Notes under the pieces: model-generated
Databases searched by the model: none
The model's input: only the letters and a program-made list of their open reading frames with translations
What the model was told of the DNA's origin: nothing
Shown: positions 1 through 9,252 of the stretch, piece by piece
How the letters are laid out: every line of letters starts with the position of its first letter
Position numbering within the stretch: the first letter of the stretch is position 1
DNA from: Mucilaginibacter sp. KACC 22773
GTDB taxonomy: Bacteria > Bacteroidota > Bacteroidia > Sphingobacteriales > Sphingobacteriaceae
Length of the DNA stretch: 64,000 nucleotides
Assembly: GCF_028736215.1 (NCBI RefSeq)
Contig: NZ_CP117883.1
Span: 2,728,001 to 2,792,000, forward strand
Direction: 5' to 3'
Program-made: the position numbers and the translations under genes

Positions 1-2
1 TT

Positions 3-701
3 GGCCTGCTATCGTCAATGCACCTTAACGGGCGTAAAAAAACACTTTATCTTTTTGGGCCACCGCATTTAATGGAGATTATTGATCTGCAGCTAAAATA
101 TTCAGAAACTACCCTGCATTTCCCTTTAGAATTTAAACAAACCCATACCCAACACCCCGAAGTAATCGTAAGCAACAATGACATCATTGTAGAAACAATC
201 CCCCTCAACCATAGGATTGATACTACAGGATTTATCTTTCGCGAAAAAAAGCGCCTGCGCAAACTTCGTAAGGAGGTAATTGAGTATTTGCAAATCCCGG
301 TGCCTTACTTTACCGCATTAAAAAAAGGAGCCGATTATACCGCACCAAACGGACAGGTATACAAAAATGACGATCTGACCATCGATTCGGATCAACCCAA
401 ATCATACGCCTACTGCTCTGATACGCTTTACGGTGAACAGTATTTTGAACAAATAGCCAACGCTACGCTGCTTTATCACGAAGCCACATTTTTAAATGAG
501 ATGCTGGATAGGGCTAATGATACTTTCCATACAACAGCGCTGCAGGCCGCCGCCGTAGCGCTAAAAACAAACGCGAAAAGATTGCTGATCGGCCATTTTT
601 CGGCGCGTTACAAAACCTTGACTGAGTTGCTGGATGAAGCTAAAAGCATATTCCCCGCAACTGAACTCGCCGTTGAAGGGCGCACTTTTTATATAGAATA
701 A
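3..701 (+). CDS. rnz: Ribonuclease Z, 3' part (5' end outside window)
   Basis: This is the C-terminal portion of a metallo-beta-lactamase-fold tRNA 3' endonuclease, which removes 3' trailers from tRNA precursors in the cytoplasm. The reading frame is open from the first bases (GLLSSMHLNGR...), so the ATG at 18 is an internal methionine of the conserved GLLSxMxLxGR stretch and not the start. The visible part keeps the YCSDT motif, the LYHEATF motif with metal-ligand-type residues, and a late IGHFSARY motif holding the last metal-binding His. About 75 N-terminal residues with the HxHxDH site should lie upstream of the window. Family assignment is confident; the start cannot be seen. Confidence 0.93.
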   Translation, partial: GLLSSMHLNGRKKTLYLFGPPHLMEIIDLQLKYSETTLHFPLEFKQTHTQHPEVIVSNNDIIVETIPLNHRIDTTGFIFREKKRLRKLRKEVIEYLQIPVPYFTALKKGADYTAPNGQVYKNDDLTIDSDQPKSYAYCSDTLYGEQYFEQIANATLLYHEATFLNEMLDRANDTFHTTALQAAAVALKTNAKRLLIGHFSARYKTLTELLDEAKSIFPATELAVEGRTFYIE

Positions 702-1017
702 GTTGTAATAATGGACACGATTGGTGGCTTTTGTGTGATTACGCTGGAATATATTGATTTATACAGGTTGTTGCCGGGAACGAAGTACTTCGTTGATATA
801 ATTATTAAACATTTCACGATTTAGCATATTGGAGATTGCGTCGTTCCCCGACATCGTCGTGGTTGGGCCTTAAAGCCAACATGCCAGTTCCTTTTTTAGG
901 ATTATCCTATGGGTAGATGTCCGGTAATTCGATGGTATCATCGCTCAAAACTTTATATAACAGGTGTTGTTAAAATTTAAACACGATAGTCAAATCGTGC
1001 AGAACTATAATACTACT
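702..1017. other. Intergenic region with a 16-bp perfect palindrome
   Basis: No gene is visible in these 316 bases. A perfect 16-bp palindrome, AACGAAGTACTTCGTT, lies at 779-794. A small hairpin-like stretch (TTGGGCC-TTAAAGCCAA) follows near 861-877. Neither is followed by a T-run, so neither looks like an intrinsic terminator. The palindrome could be an operator, but nothing else supports that. Confidence 0.4.
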
Positions 1018-1677
1018 ATGAAAATCACTAAATACCTACATTCCTGCCTTGTATTTGAGTTGGATGAGTATAAGCTATTATTTGACCCTGGTAAATTTTC
1101 GTTTGCAGAAGGCGAGGTTACTGCGCAAATGTTTGCTGATGTAAAAGCCATCGTTATAACGCACATTCACCCCGACCATTACGAACTTCAAATTTTAAAG
1201 AGCATCCTCGATTTAAGCGGGGCTATCGTGATAACCAATAGCCAGATAGGCAAAGAATTGGACAAGGCCGGGATTATATATACTTTATTTGAAGAGGGTA
1301 CGGCAAATTTTGGGCCGTTTATTTTGAAAGCCATCCCGGTTATGCATGAACCAATTATGGATAATCCATTGCCACAGATGACGGGATTCATCATCAATGA
1401 CCAGGTACTACACCCGGTTGATTCGATGGAAGATAAGTTACTTGAATATAAAGGAATTGAATTATTGTTAATGGTTACCATGGCGCCGTTTGCCAATGAA
1501 ATACGGATTTCGGGCTTTGCAGATAAGTTACTACCGAAGCAAATCCTGCCGGTTCATGATGGTTATGCTAAAGAGTTTTTCATAAAACAACGCTACGCGG
1601 CTTATGTAAAACACTTTGATAAGCTCGGTATTAAGTTTCACGAGGTTTACAAAGTTGGAGATAGTATAACTATTTGA
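1018..1677 (+). CDS. UlaG-like metal-dependent hydrolase (MBL fold)
   Basis: Cytoplasmic hydrolase of the metallo-beta-lactamase superfamily, closest in look to the UlaG/YtnP-type group of about 210-230 residues. Visible motifs are the metal site H49-x-H51-x-D53-H54 (THIHPDH), a later HPVDS segment with the bridging Asp, and a C-terminal PVHDGY motif with the last His ligand. The protein would be 219 residues. I chose the ATG at 1018 because it starts the conserved first strand (MKITKYLHSC). A GTG at 964 would add 18 residues without family character. The substrate cannot be told from the sequence. The gene stands alone between two intergenic gaps. Confidence 0.82.
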   Translation: MKITKYLHSCLVFELDEYKLLFDPGKFSFAEGEVTAQMFADVKAIVITHIHPDHYELQILKSILDLSGAIVITNSQIGKELDKAGIIYTLFEEGTANFGPFILKAIPVMHEPIMDNPLPQMTGFIINDQVLHPVDSMEDKLLEYKGIELLLMVTMAPFANEIRISGFADKLLPKQILPVHDGYAKEFFIKQRYAAYVKHFDKLGIKFHEVYKVGDSITI

Positions 1678-1707
1678 TTGTCAAAAATTTAGTTGTAAAA
1701 CAAAAAA

Positions 1708-1731
1708 GTCCCCGCTTGTTACGGCGGAGAC
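1708..1731 (-). terminator. Orphan minus-strand intrinsic terminator
   Basis: Read on the minus strand, GTCTCCGC - 8-nt loop - GCGGGGAC (one C/A mismatch) is followed directly by TTTTTTG, the form of an intrinsic terminator. No minus-strand gene lies upstream of it: 1732-1876 is intergenic and the HAD gene beyond runs on the plus strand. It may end a small unannotated minus-strand RNA or be a relic. On the plus strand it lacks a T-run, so it is a poor terminator for the upstream hydrolase. Confidence 0.4.
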
Positions 1732-1876
1732 CTCTATGGAACCAACCTCCTGCTAAGCTGGCCCACATTAACCTTATCACATTTCAAAAGTGTAGATTAA
1801 TAATGAAGAAAGTATGAACTTCGTTTTTATACCTAAGCTTAATTTTACATCTTAGCAAAAAAGCCGGATAATTTGT

Positions 1877-2509
1877 ATGCAGAAGCCCGATAGCCTTATT
1901 TTTGACATGGATGGAACCCTTTGGGACGCTGTTGACACGTACACCAATTCATGGAATCTAACTTTTGAAAAACTTGATATAAACAGGATAATAAACCGCA
2001 CTGAGTTATTGGGCCTTATCGGAATGGAGGGTAAAAAACTAACCAGGGCTTTATTGCCCGAACTTGACGACGATATAGCCCAGGGAATTTACATGGATGT
2101 AAATGAAACCCGGAGGCAAATATTACCGCAAAGCGGTGGTAATATGTACGAAGGCGTTATCGAAGGGATAAAACTATTGGCAACAAAATATAAAATTTTT
2201 GTCCTGAGTAATTGTGCGGTCGGTATTATCCCGTTATTTATATCGTGGGCAAACATTGGCGATTATGTTACCGATTATATAGCATATGGGGAAAACAGTA
2301 TGCCCAAGCATTACAACATGCATCTGTTGATAGATAAACATGGGCTTAAAGCCCCGGTATATGTGGGCGATACACAAGGTGACGCGGAGCAGACACGCAT
2401 AGCAGGCATACCTTTTATATTTGTGAGTTACGGATTTGGAAAAACAGAGGATTATGAACACAAGTTTAATGACTTTCCATCGTTAACATCCTATTATATG
2501 GGTTTGTAA
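1877..2509 (+). CDS. HAD-family hydrolase (phosphoglycolate phosphatase-like)
   Basis: Haloacid dehalogenase-superfamily phosphatase of 210 residues, the usual size of HAD-IA enzymes with a helical cap. Motif I is FDMDGT with nucleophile D10 and acid/base D12. Motif II is in FVLSNC. Motifs III/IV are represented by the lysine-containing segment near PKHYN and by GDTQGDAE with the Mg-binding acids. The cap lies at about residues 17-85. The probable reaction is hydrolysis of a small phosphoester; the substrate is not predictable. It sits 29 bp upstream of the DUF6438-like gene on the same strand, and co-transcription is possible. Confidence 0.85.
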   Translation: MQKPDSLIFDMDGTLWDAVDTYTNSWNLTFEKLDINRIINRTELLGLIGMEGKKLTRALLPELDDDIAQGIYMDVNETRRQILPQSGGNMYEGVIEGIKLLATKYKIFVLSNCAVGIIPLFISWANIGDYVTDYIAYGENSMPKHYNMHLLIDKHGLKAPVYVGDTQGDAEQTRIAGIPFIFVSYGFGKTEDYEHKFNDFPSLTSYYMGL

Positions 2510-2538
2510 GCAAAGCCATATTCCATAAATATAATTAA

Positions 2539-3312
2539 ATGGTAAAACACGGGTTTTTGTTATTTGCATTTATTATTGTTTTTGGCGAATTGCACGCCCA
2601 AAAAGTACAATTGGATTCTATCCGGTGGATTAATAAAGACCTCGGACACTTATATTTCGAGAACGGTCGTGTTAATTTCAATTTTATTGGAAATGATAAA
2701 TTCAAAAGTCATTATTCCATTGTGAAGGATACTTTGATCATGATGGATATTTACACTTCAAGCGTCGATAATTTTAAGGTTAAACATAAAATTAACTTTA
2801 AATTTTTGATCAGGGACCTTACCAAAAACCGCCTTTACATTAAAGCTGTAGATTCAAATGCCATTAAACTTGCTGGCCCCGACACTTATGAATTTACAAA
2901 TTTAAAAAATAGCTATGATAAGGATATTAAACTATCTGCTGTGCGTTTTTTATCTTCCAGCTGTCATGGAGATTGTCCGCAACTTGAAATATTAATTGGG
3001 GCCGACGGCGATTATCATTTAAGAGGAGGGGAGTACGCCGATCCTTTTAAAGGTGAGTTTACAGGGAAATTATCAAAACCACAACTTGATACACTAAACT
3101 ATTGGCTTAAACATAGCGAACTTAAAAAAATGTACAACTGGCGACAGCAAGACCAGGTTATTGATATGCCTAATTATTATTTTGAGTTTGATTTTGAAAA
3201 TAATAAAAAAAAGCTGAGTATAACTACAAATCAACCACCATTAAACATGACCGGCCTGGTGGAATTTATGTTATCATCCTATAAAAAAGTAAAATTAACA
3301 CCGGTAAAATAA
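2539..3312 (+). CDS. Secreted DUF6438-like protein
   Basis: Unknown function. Residues 1-20 form a clear signal peptide ending in LHA-Q, so the protein is exported to the periplasm or beyond. The C-terminal half (about 130-250) carries SSSCHGDCPQLEILIGADG, which resembles the DUF6438 domain with its two cysteines (CxxxCP) followed by a strand and a DG turn. The N-terminal half looks like a separate all-beta region. Domain assignment is from memory of the motif. The gene is followed by a convergent kinase gene 11 bp away. Confidence 0.6.
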   Translation: MVKHGFLLFAFIIVFGELHAQKVQLDSIRWINKDLGHLYFENGRVNFNFIGNDKFKSHYSIVKDTLIMMDIYTSSVDNFKVKHKINFKFLIRDLTKNRLYIKAVDSNAIKLAGPDTYEFTNLKNSYDKDIKLSAVRFLSSSCHGDCPQLEILIGADGDYHLRGGEYADPFKGEFTGKLSKPQLDTLNYWLKHSELKKMYNWRQQDQVIDMPNYYFEFDFENNKKKLSITTNQPPLNMTGLVEFMLSSYKKVKLTPVK

Positions 3313-3323
3313 CTGTGCAGGTG

Positions 3324-4805
3324 TTATGCTGGGATGCTAAAATAAAAGGTTGAGCCTACACCTTCTGTGCTTTCAACCCATACTTTGCCTTTATGACATT
3401 GTATAATCTCGGTGGATAGGTAAAGACCAATGCCAAAACCCGAAACGTTTTTGATTTTTTCATTGTCTACCCGGTAAAAACGATAAAACACCTTCTTATG
3501 ATCTTTTAGCTTAATACCCACCCCTTCATCGGTAACGGATACAACAACATATCCGTCGTTGTTAATGCATTTGACAATGATTTTCGTCTCTTTGGCCGAA
3601 TATTTTACAGCGTTGCTTAGAAAATTACCGATAACCTGCCCAAGTTTTTCCCTGTCGCCGGTAACGTTTAAGTTGCCTGGGTTGTTAAAAATAACGATAT
3701 GGCTATAGGTGGATTGCAGTAATTCAGAAATGCAATCTTCTATAAGTTTATTGATATCGAACAATTCGGGCTTTAGTTGCAGCTTTCCTGATTCCAGTTT
3801 AGAGAGGTCAAGAAAGCCATGAATCAAGTCGGTCATTTTGTTAACCTGGTTATTGGCTTTGCTTAACACATTGTTAATAAAAGCATCATTATCTGAAGCC
3901 AGTTTTTTTGATAGTATCTGAATATATGATTTAATTGAAGTTAGCGGGGTTTTTAACTCATGGCTGGCCATGGCTATAAAATCGTTTTTCCTGATTTCAT
4001 CCCGTTTAATTTCGGTTACGTCAATCACAGTACCCAGCATCCTGATTGGTTTTTGTCGCTCGTCAATAACAAGTTTACCTTTGATACTCAGCCAGTGGAT
4101 GCTATTATCCGGCCAAACAACCCGTACATCGTATGCATAAATGCCACTTTTTTTTGCTTCTTGATATGCATCCGCAATTACCTGCTGATCTTCGGGTAAT
4201 ACCTGTTTTTGAAATACATCTACTGATGATAGCCTGCTGTCTGCAGGATGGCCAAACAACTCGGCTAATTGTGGCGAACATAACCGTACTTCGTCTTTAA
4301 AGTCCCAGTCAAATGTCGCAAAACCGGTAGCTTCGGCGGCAAGGCGTAACCTGTTTTCGCTTTCGATAGCGGCTTCTTTTGCATTTACCTCACCTGTTAT
4401 TTCGGCAATTGTATTTAAAATATAAGCAACCTTACCATCAGGCCCATTAAACGGAACATTACTGCATGACCAATACCTGATCTTATAATCCCCGGTTTCG
4501 GGGTCGCGGGTATCGTAACGGTAGGTGGGTATATCAATTTTGAGGCCTGTTTGCACTACTTTAGTAAATGTTTTACGGGCGCCGCTTTCATCAGATGGGT
4601 CATCATCATCATCAGGAAAAACCTGGAAAAAACCTTTGCCGATAATTATTTCACGGGTAGCATTTGTTATGTTAAGGTACGCCTCGTTTGCAGCCATAAT
4701 GGTAAAATGTGGTGCATCGGCCTTTACCAACAGTGAGCCCGGCGATTTTTCAAATATAATTTTGAAAATCTCATCTGGCAAAACAGGCGATAGTTCGGAG
4801 GGCAT
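3324..4805 (-). CDS. PAS-domain sensor histidine kinase (orphan)
   Basis: Soluble-looking two-component sensor kinase of 493 residues with no membrane segment. Order: PAS 1 (about 10-125, with PAC), PAS 2 (about 145-265, with PAC), HisKA dimerisation domain with phospho-acceptor H282 in MASHELKTPLTS, then HATPase_c (about 385-490) with N box NFLSNAVKYS, G1 DEGVGI and G2 GFGIGLYLS. All catalytic elements are intact. No response regulator lies beside it, so its partner is encoded elsewhere. The signal is probably cytoplasmic (redox, light or a small ligand sensed by PAS). The 3' end faces the DUF6438-like gene. Confidence 0.92.
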   Translation of the reverse strand: MPSELSPVLPDEIFKIIFEKSPGSLLVKADAPHFTIMAANEAYLNITNATREIIIGKGFFQVFPDDDDDPSDESGARKTFTKVVQTGLKIDIPTYRYDTRDPETGDYKIRYWSCSNVPFNGPDGKVAYILNTIAEITGEVNAKEAAIESENRLRLAAEATGFATFDWDFKDEVRLCSPQLAELFGHPADSRLSSVDVFQKQVLPEDQQVIADAYQEAKKSGIYAYDVRVVWPDNSIHWLSIKGKLVIDERQKPIRMLGTVIDVTEIKRDEIRKNDFIAMASHELKTPLTSIKSYIQILSKKLASDNDAFINNVLSKANNQVNKMTDLIHGFLDLSKLESGKLQLKPELFDINKLIEDCISELLQSTYSHIVIFNNPGNLNVTGDREKLGQVIGNFLSNAVKYSAKETKIIVKCINNDGYVVVSVTDEGVGIKLKDHKKVFYRFYRVDNEKIKNVSGFGIGLYLSTEIIQCHKGKVWVESTEGVGSTFYFSIPA

Positions 4806-4986
4806 TTTTATTATTTTAGGTAAACTTAGATAAAGTTAGGGTTTAAACTTAATATGGGTAATTATTAATAATATTTTTTATTTAACCTTTAGGAAACTAA
4901 TTGCAAATCATATGTTCTTTTTATTTGAATTATCGTTCTGCTTGGCACCAACTTTTTGTAGCTTTAGATAATTAAAAATACCATCT

Positions 4987-5376
4987 ATGAAAACCAAAAC
5001 CAGGCTAATTCTTTTATCAATTGTATTATTATTACTTGCGGGCTTTTTTTACTACCGGTTTTACTTTGTTTTTGGTGAGGGCGCTAAAGCAGGTACTATG
5101 AATTATTTTGTAAAAAAGGGTTATATTTTTAAAACTTATGAGGGCAGGCTGATACAGAATGGTATACGTACACAAACGCAAGGCAATATTGCTTCAAATG
5201 AGTTTATGTTTTCGGTAACAAATGAAAAAGTGGCTCAGCAGTTAAACAACAATGCCGGTTCGTACCTGGAATTACATTATAAAGAATACCTGCACACATT
5301 GCCTTGGAGAGGGGTTAGTGTATTTGTTGTTGATAGTATAATTTCGGCTAAACCAATAAACCCGGTTAATCCTTAA
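4987..5376 (+). CDS. Single-pass membrane protein of unknown function
   Basis: A 129-residue protein with one N-terminal transmembrane helix (about residues 7-27) and an outside domain beginning FGEGAKAGTMNYFVKKGYIFKT. I recognise this as a small Bacteroidota-wide family without an experimental role; some database members carry the name 6-phosphogluconate dehydrogenase, which this sequence does not justify because it has no Rossmann motif. The stop overlaps by 4 bp (5373-5376) with the convergent gene's stop. The function is unknown. Confidence 0.7.
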   Translation: MKTKTRLILLSIVLLLLAGFFYYRFYFVFGEGAKAGTMNYFVKKGYIFKTYEGRLIQNGIRTQTQGNIASNEFMFSVTNEKVAQQLNNNAGSYLELHYKEYLHTLPWRGVSVFVVDSIISAKPINPVNP

Positions 5377-5696
5377 AAAAGACTATCGGCTTTACCGGAG
5401 TTAGGTTCTGTAATCTTACTTAAATTAAAGGCCAGTTGACCGCCAATATTGTTGGCTTTTATCAAGCCTTTATCAAACAGGTAGTTAAGTATATCGTCGG
5501 CATTTTTTTGGTGGGTGCCGGGGTTAGTGCCCGGTTCAAGCAGGCTTAGTTTTGCTGCAACTTCGCCCGCTGTTGCTTCACCTAACTGGGCAAGTGCAAA
5601 TACAACATTATTTTGCACGCAAGCCGAGGGCGAATATTCATGCGGCACGTGTAATGGTTTGTAGTCATCAAAGAATGAATGATCGGCGCTATTCAT
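5373..5696 (-). CDS. Small winged-helix-like protein
   Basis: A 107-residue cytoplasmic protein. Residues 28-95 read like a winged helix: NNVVFALAQLGEATAGEVAAKL, then DDILNYLFDKGLIKA and a beta wing. This pattern is common in small Bacteroidota proteins that may bind DNA or partner proteins. It lies 10 bp downstream of the DUF2383-like gene on the same strand and is probably co-transcribed with it. No enzymatic motif is visible. Confidence 0.65.
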   Translation of the reverse strand: MNSADHSFFDDYKPLHVPHEYSPSACVQNNVVFALAQLGEATAGEVAAKLSLLEPGTNPGTHQKNADDILNYLFDKGLIKANNIGGQLAFNLSKITEPNSGKADSLF

Positions 5697-5706
5697 GGTA
5701 ATACAA

Positions 5707-6177
5707 TTAAATATTTACAGCTTCGCGTAATGTCTTAACAGTTTCATGCGATGTTTTGAACCCCTCCAATTGCCATGCTAAAAGGTTTACAACCTTATCA
5801 TCTTCCCAAATAAGCTCTTTATCGTCCTGTGCTTTCCTGTATGCTTTGATGATCACATCTTCTCCATACTCACAATCGGCCAGTATGCCCTGCCTGTCTT
5901 TATTGATAAGTACGGCTTTCAGGTTAACCCAGGTGTGATAAAATTTGCCCGATAATGTAGTGCCGTCGGTTGGGTGGCCACCTAAAAACAGGATATATTC
6001 TTTTAACTCGCTGACGTTATTTTTACTTTGATCAACATATTCATTAAATAGCAAAACCAGGTCACTTTCTGTTGAATCTTCAAGGGCCTTTTGATAACCT
6101 GCTATACGGTCGTTATTTATTTTGATCAGATCGTTAAGTGCCGAGATCTGGTGTTGGATATGCTGTAATACTCCCAT
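5707..6177 (-). CDS. PA2169-type four-helix protein (DUF2383)
   Basis: A 156-residue helical protein matching the ferritin-like PA2169/DUF2383 family often induced by stress in Bacteroidota and Pseudomonas. Visible features are four long helices, with DRIAGYQKALEDS in the first pair and LFNEYVDQSKNNVSELKEYI in the second. The family often has acidic residues for metals, but a di-iron site cannot be proved here. A longer frame extends upstream to 6375 but would overlap the neighbouring kinase gene. The ATG at 6177 gives the normal family start (MGVLQHIQHQ). It probably forms an operon with the winged-helix gene downstream. Confidence 0.78.
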   Translation of the reverse strand: MGVLQHIQHQISALNDLIKINNDRIAGYQKALEDSTESDLVLLFNEYVDQSKNNVSELKEYILFLGGHPTDGTTLSGKFYHTWVNLKAVLINKDRQGILADCEYGEDVIIKAYRKAQDDKELIWEDDKVVNLLAWQLEGFKTSHETVKTLREAVNI

Positions 6178-6305
6178 GGCTTTATTTATATAATATAAAC
6201 ACAACATACTATGGGAGTTAATGTTTTGCGGATGTGTTAAGTAACTGAAATCAGGTATTCGGATTTTTGGATAGAGAGATATAATTAACGGAAAATTAAA
6301 ACTTG

Positions 6306-8906
6306 TTACTCCTTCCCCTCTGCAGGTAAAGCAAAGCAAAAAGTAGATCCTTTTCCTTCCACACTGTTTACCCACATTCTGCCACCTTCACGTTTAATTA
6401 TTTCCGACGATATGTATAACCCCAAACCCAAACCCGGGAAAGTATGTTGCTTGTCGCCACTAACCCTATAAAATTGTTCAAATACTCTATCTTTTTTATC
6501 ATCAGGAATGCCAATGCCAAAGTCCTGCACACAAGCAATGGCTTCTTTATTTTTTAATCGGGTGCTCACAATTATCTGATCAGTATGTGGCGAGTATTTT
6601 ATTGCATTAGTTATCAGGTTGGTAATTACCTGGCTTATGCGGTCTTTATCCGAATAAATCTGGCCGGTTTCGGTGAAATCAGCCACCAACTTATGTTTTT
6701 GCGTGGTATGCTGCAAATCATCTATGGTTTCTTTAATTACCTGGTTAAAATCAAACCACACTTTGTTAAATTGTAACCTGCCCGAGTTTATTTTCGTAAC
6801 ATCTAACAAATCGCCAATTAAATTAGTAAGCCGGTTTACCTGGGCGTCCATTCTGTTTACCATTTCGGCCTTTTTAGTTTCTCCTTCCCGGGTAAGCATG
6901 GCACCAAGTACCTGCGCATAGGCTTTTATACTGGTTACCGGCGTTTTCAACTCATGACTGGCGATGCCTAAAAAATCATCTTTTTGACGCTGCAACTGTT
7001 TTTGCTCGTCTATATCGGTATTGGTACCAAACCATTTAACAATCTTCCCGTCGTTAACAAAAGGAAATGCCTGGGCAAGGTGCCATTTATAAACCCGGTT
7101 TTTATCGAGCAGCCTAAACTCATATTGGTATATATCTCCGGTTTTTATCGATGATGTCCATGCTGCAACACATCCATCAGCATCTTCGGGATGTACCATG
7201 TTTAACCATGCTGTGCCAATTATCTGCTCCTGGCTTGTTCCAAAATAATCTGTTGCACGTTGGTTTACATAATCTATGTTACCATCTGTAGTCGCTGTCC
7301 ATAATTGTACGGGCATAAAATCGGTAACAAACTCAAACTGCTTAATCTGGTCGTTTAGTTCCTGTCTGTCGGCAATTTCCCGGCGCATATCACGTGCTAT
7401 TGTAGCGCGGCCTTGTGGTTTACCAGTAACCGAATCATACACCAGCATTGTTGTTCCATAAACAGGTATGGCGTCGCCGGTTTCAAAATGCTTGAAATTA
7501 ATTTCACCCGACCATTTGCCATCTTTCATCAGCCCCTTGTTTACTTTATTAACCAGTTTAGCTAATTCGGACTTCGTTAAATACTCGCTGTTGTGTCGTT
7601 CCAGTTCGTGCTGGCTTTTTATGCCTAACATAACACGCCCGGCCGCATTAACATAACTTACATTGCCGTCCAGGTCAGACAGGCTAACAAAGTCAGAACT
7701 GTGATCAATAAGCGTTAATAACTTATATTGTTCATTATGTGCTTTTTTTTCAGGCCTCAGGTCGCGGGCAACAGTAGCCAGTCCAATGGCGTTATCCGAA
7801 TAATCATCATTAATTCGGAACGAATTTACGTATACAGGTATCGGTTCGCCCGTTTTAAAATGCCTGTATCTTATTTCGCCACTCCATTTACCGTTTTCCT
7901 GTATAGCAGGTAATATTTTATCGGTTACAATTTGTCTGTCATCTTCATGGAAGTAATTAAATCCGGGTGTTAATGTATCGGCTGTGTCATTTATCCCCAA
8001 TAAATTAAAACCAGACTTATTTAGGTAACTAACCTCGGCAGATGCGTTACCCAGTATAACGGTATCAGCAGTGTTTTCAACCAGGGCTATCAACTTTTGT
8101 TGCTCCTGCCTGTATAGTTGTTCGCGGGTAGCGTCCCTTATGATACCGGCAAAACGCCAAAGCTCGTTATTCAACCCGAAATATGCCTTGCCTTTACATT
8201 GAATCCAATGTTTCAGGCTCCCGTCCTTATTGATTGTTCTGAATGTAATATCATAATTGCCATCCGACGATGGATTGTACGCATTCTGGACAGCCTCCCT
8301 CACCCGAAATTCGTCTTCGGGATGGATGTACCTGAAAATATCGTTGTAAGTTATTTCATCGCCCGCCGAAAAACCGCATAGCTCTTTGCAGCGATCATCC
8401 CAAATCACAATTTTCTGGGGTGGGTAAAGATCCCATGTGCCTATTTCTGCTGCATGTAAAGTAAATTGTTTACGTTCCTCGCTTTCTTTTAATTTTTGGC
8501 GGGTTAATACCAATTCGGTAACATCTGCTGCTGTATTTAAAACTCCCCAAACCTGGCCATCGCTGTTCTTTATTGGCGTAAATACAAAGTTAAAGTAAAA
8601 TGTTTCAAGACACTCATTTACAACTATATCAACACGCGCTTCTGTTGCCTCATAAGCTACCCCTGTATTATAAACATTGTTAAGGATATCAAAAACCGGT
8701 TGTGTTTTTAGTTCGGGCAATAATTCAAAATAAGGTTTACCAATAACATCATTGCCTTTTGCAAATATTTTGATGATGGCTTTATTGGCAATTTTTATCT
8801 GCATATCCCGCCCTACATAAAGACCAACCGGACTTGGCGATTCTTCGATTAACGTGCGAAAGATGTTTTCGTTATTGAGTAAACTTTGTTCTGTAGTGTT
8901 GGTCAT
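6306..8906 (-). CDS. Five-PAS sensor histidine kinase (orphan)
   Basis: A large cytoplasmic sensor kinase of 866 residues. It has five PAS/PAC units at roughly 12-140, 147-265, 270-390, 395-515 and 522-640. PAS 3 and PAS 4 are clearly internal duplicates: both contain a GKWSGEI...HF.TG..IPVY segment. HisKA follows with phospho-acceptor H651 in GIASHELKTPVTS, then HATPase_c with N box NLITNAIKYS, DFGIGIP and GLGLGLYIS. The gene is divergent from kaiC, from which it is separated by 346 bp. No response regulator is adjacent. Being next to the KaiC operon makes it a candidate partner for that module, but this rests on position only. Confidence 0.92.
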   Translation of the reverse strand: MTNTTEQSLLNNENIFRTLIEESPSPVGLYVGRDMQIKIANKAIIKIFAKGNDVIGKPYFELLPELKTQPVFDILNNVYNTGVAYEATEARVDIVVNECLETFYFNFVFTPIKNSDGQVWGVLNTAADVTELVLTRQKLKESEERKQFTLHAAEIGTWDLYPPQKIVIWDDRCKELCGFSAGDEITYNDIFRYIHPEDEFRVREAVQNAYNPSSDGNYDITFRTINKDGSLKHWIQCKGKAYFGLNNELWRFAGIIRDATREQLYRQEQQKLIALVENTADTVILGNASAEVSYLNKSGFNLLGINDTADTLTPGFNYFHEDDRQIVTDKILPAIQENGKWSGEIRYRHFKTGEPIPVYVNSFRINDDYSDNAIGLATVARDLRPEKKAHNEQYKLLTLIDHSSDFVSLSDLDGNVSYVNAAGRVMLGIKSQHELERHNSEYLTKSELAKLVNKVNKGLMKDGKWSGEINFKHFETGDAIPVYGTTMLVYDSVTGKPQGRATIARDMRREIADRQELNDQIKQFEFVTDFMPVQLWTATTDGNIDYVNQRATDYFGTSQEQIIGTAWLNMVHPEDADGCVAAWTSSIKTGDIYQYEFRLLDKNRVYKWHLAQAFPFVNDGKIVKWFGTNTDIDEQKQLQRQKDDFLGIASHELKTPVTSIKAYAQVLGAMLTREGETKKAEMVNRMDAQVNRLTNLIGDLLDVTKINSGRLQFNKVWFDFNQVIKETIDDLQHTTQKHKLVADFTETGQIYSDKDRISQVITNLITNAIKYSPHTDQIIVSTRLKNKEAIACVQDFGIGIPDDKKDRVFEQFYRVSGDKQHTFPGLGLGLYISSEIIKREGGRMWVNSVEGKGSTFCFALPAEGKE

Positions 8907-9252
8907 TTACCTGGAAAAGTATGTAATAAAGCCTTTTAATTTATTGGTAATAAACTAAAAAAGCAGTAATGTGTTTTAATGAATTTTGATACGCTGTTAT
9001 TGGAAATATCTGTAAGTTAGTTGTTTTTAGCCATATAAAGCTGGTTTTATAAACAATTAATTATCGGGCCATTGATGTAAATTATTTAAGTGATAACGGG
9101 CTAACGCTACATTTAGCAAACTAAAAAGCCGCTTCAATTTAATAAATAAATTCCCCCAGATAAAACAAATTATACCCGTATCGCATTATTAACCAATTAA
9201 ATTGCAAATACATGTGCGTTTATAAAATGTACTAAGTAAAACGCTATTCACG
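8907..9252. other. Divergent intergenic region, kinase / kaiC
   Basis: These 346 AT-rich bases hold the promoters of the divergent five-PAS kinase gene and the kaiC operon. I see no perfect TAnnTTTG box. The best plus-strand candidate is TACATTTA at 9108-9115 (one mismatch), which would leave an untranslated leader of more than 120 bases. No strong hairpin or inverted repeat is visible. Confidence 0.35.

Noticed and set aside
5707..6375. Long start for the DUF2383-like gene at 6375
   Set aside because: It would overlap the neighbouring kinase gene and adds 66 residues without family match; the ATG at 6177 fits.
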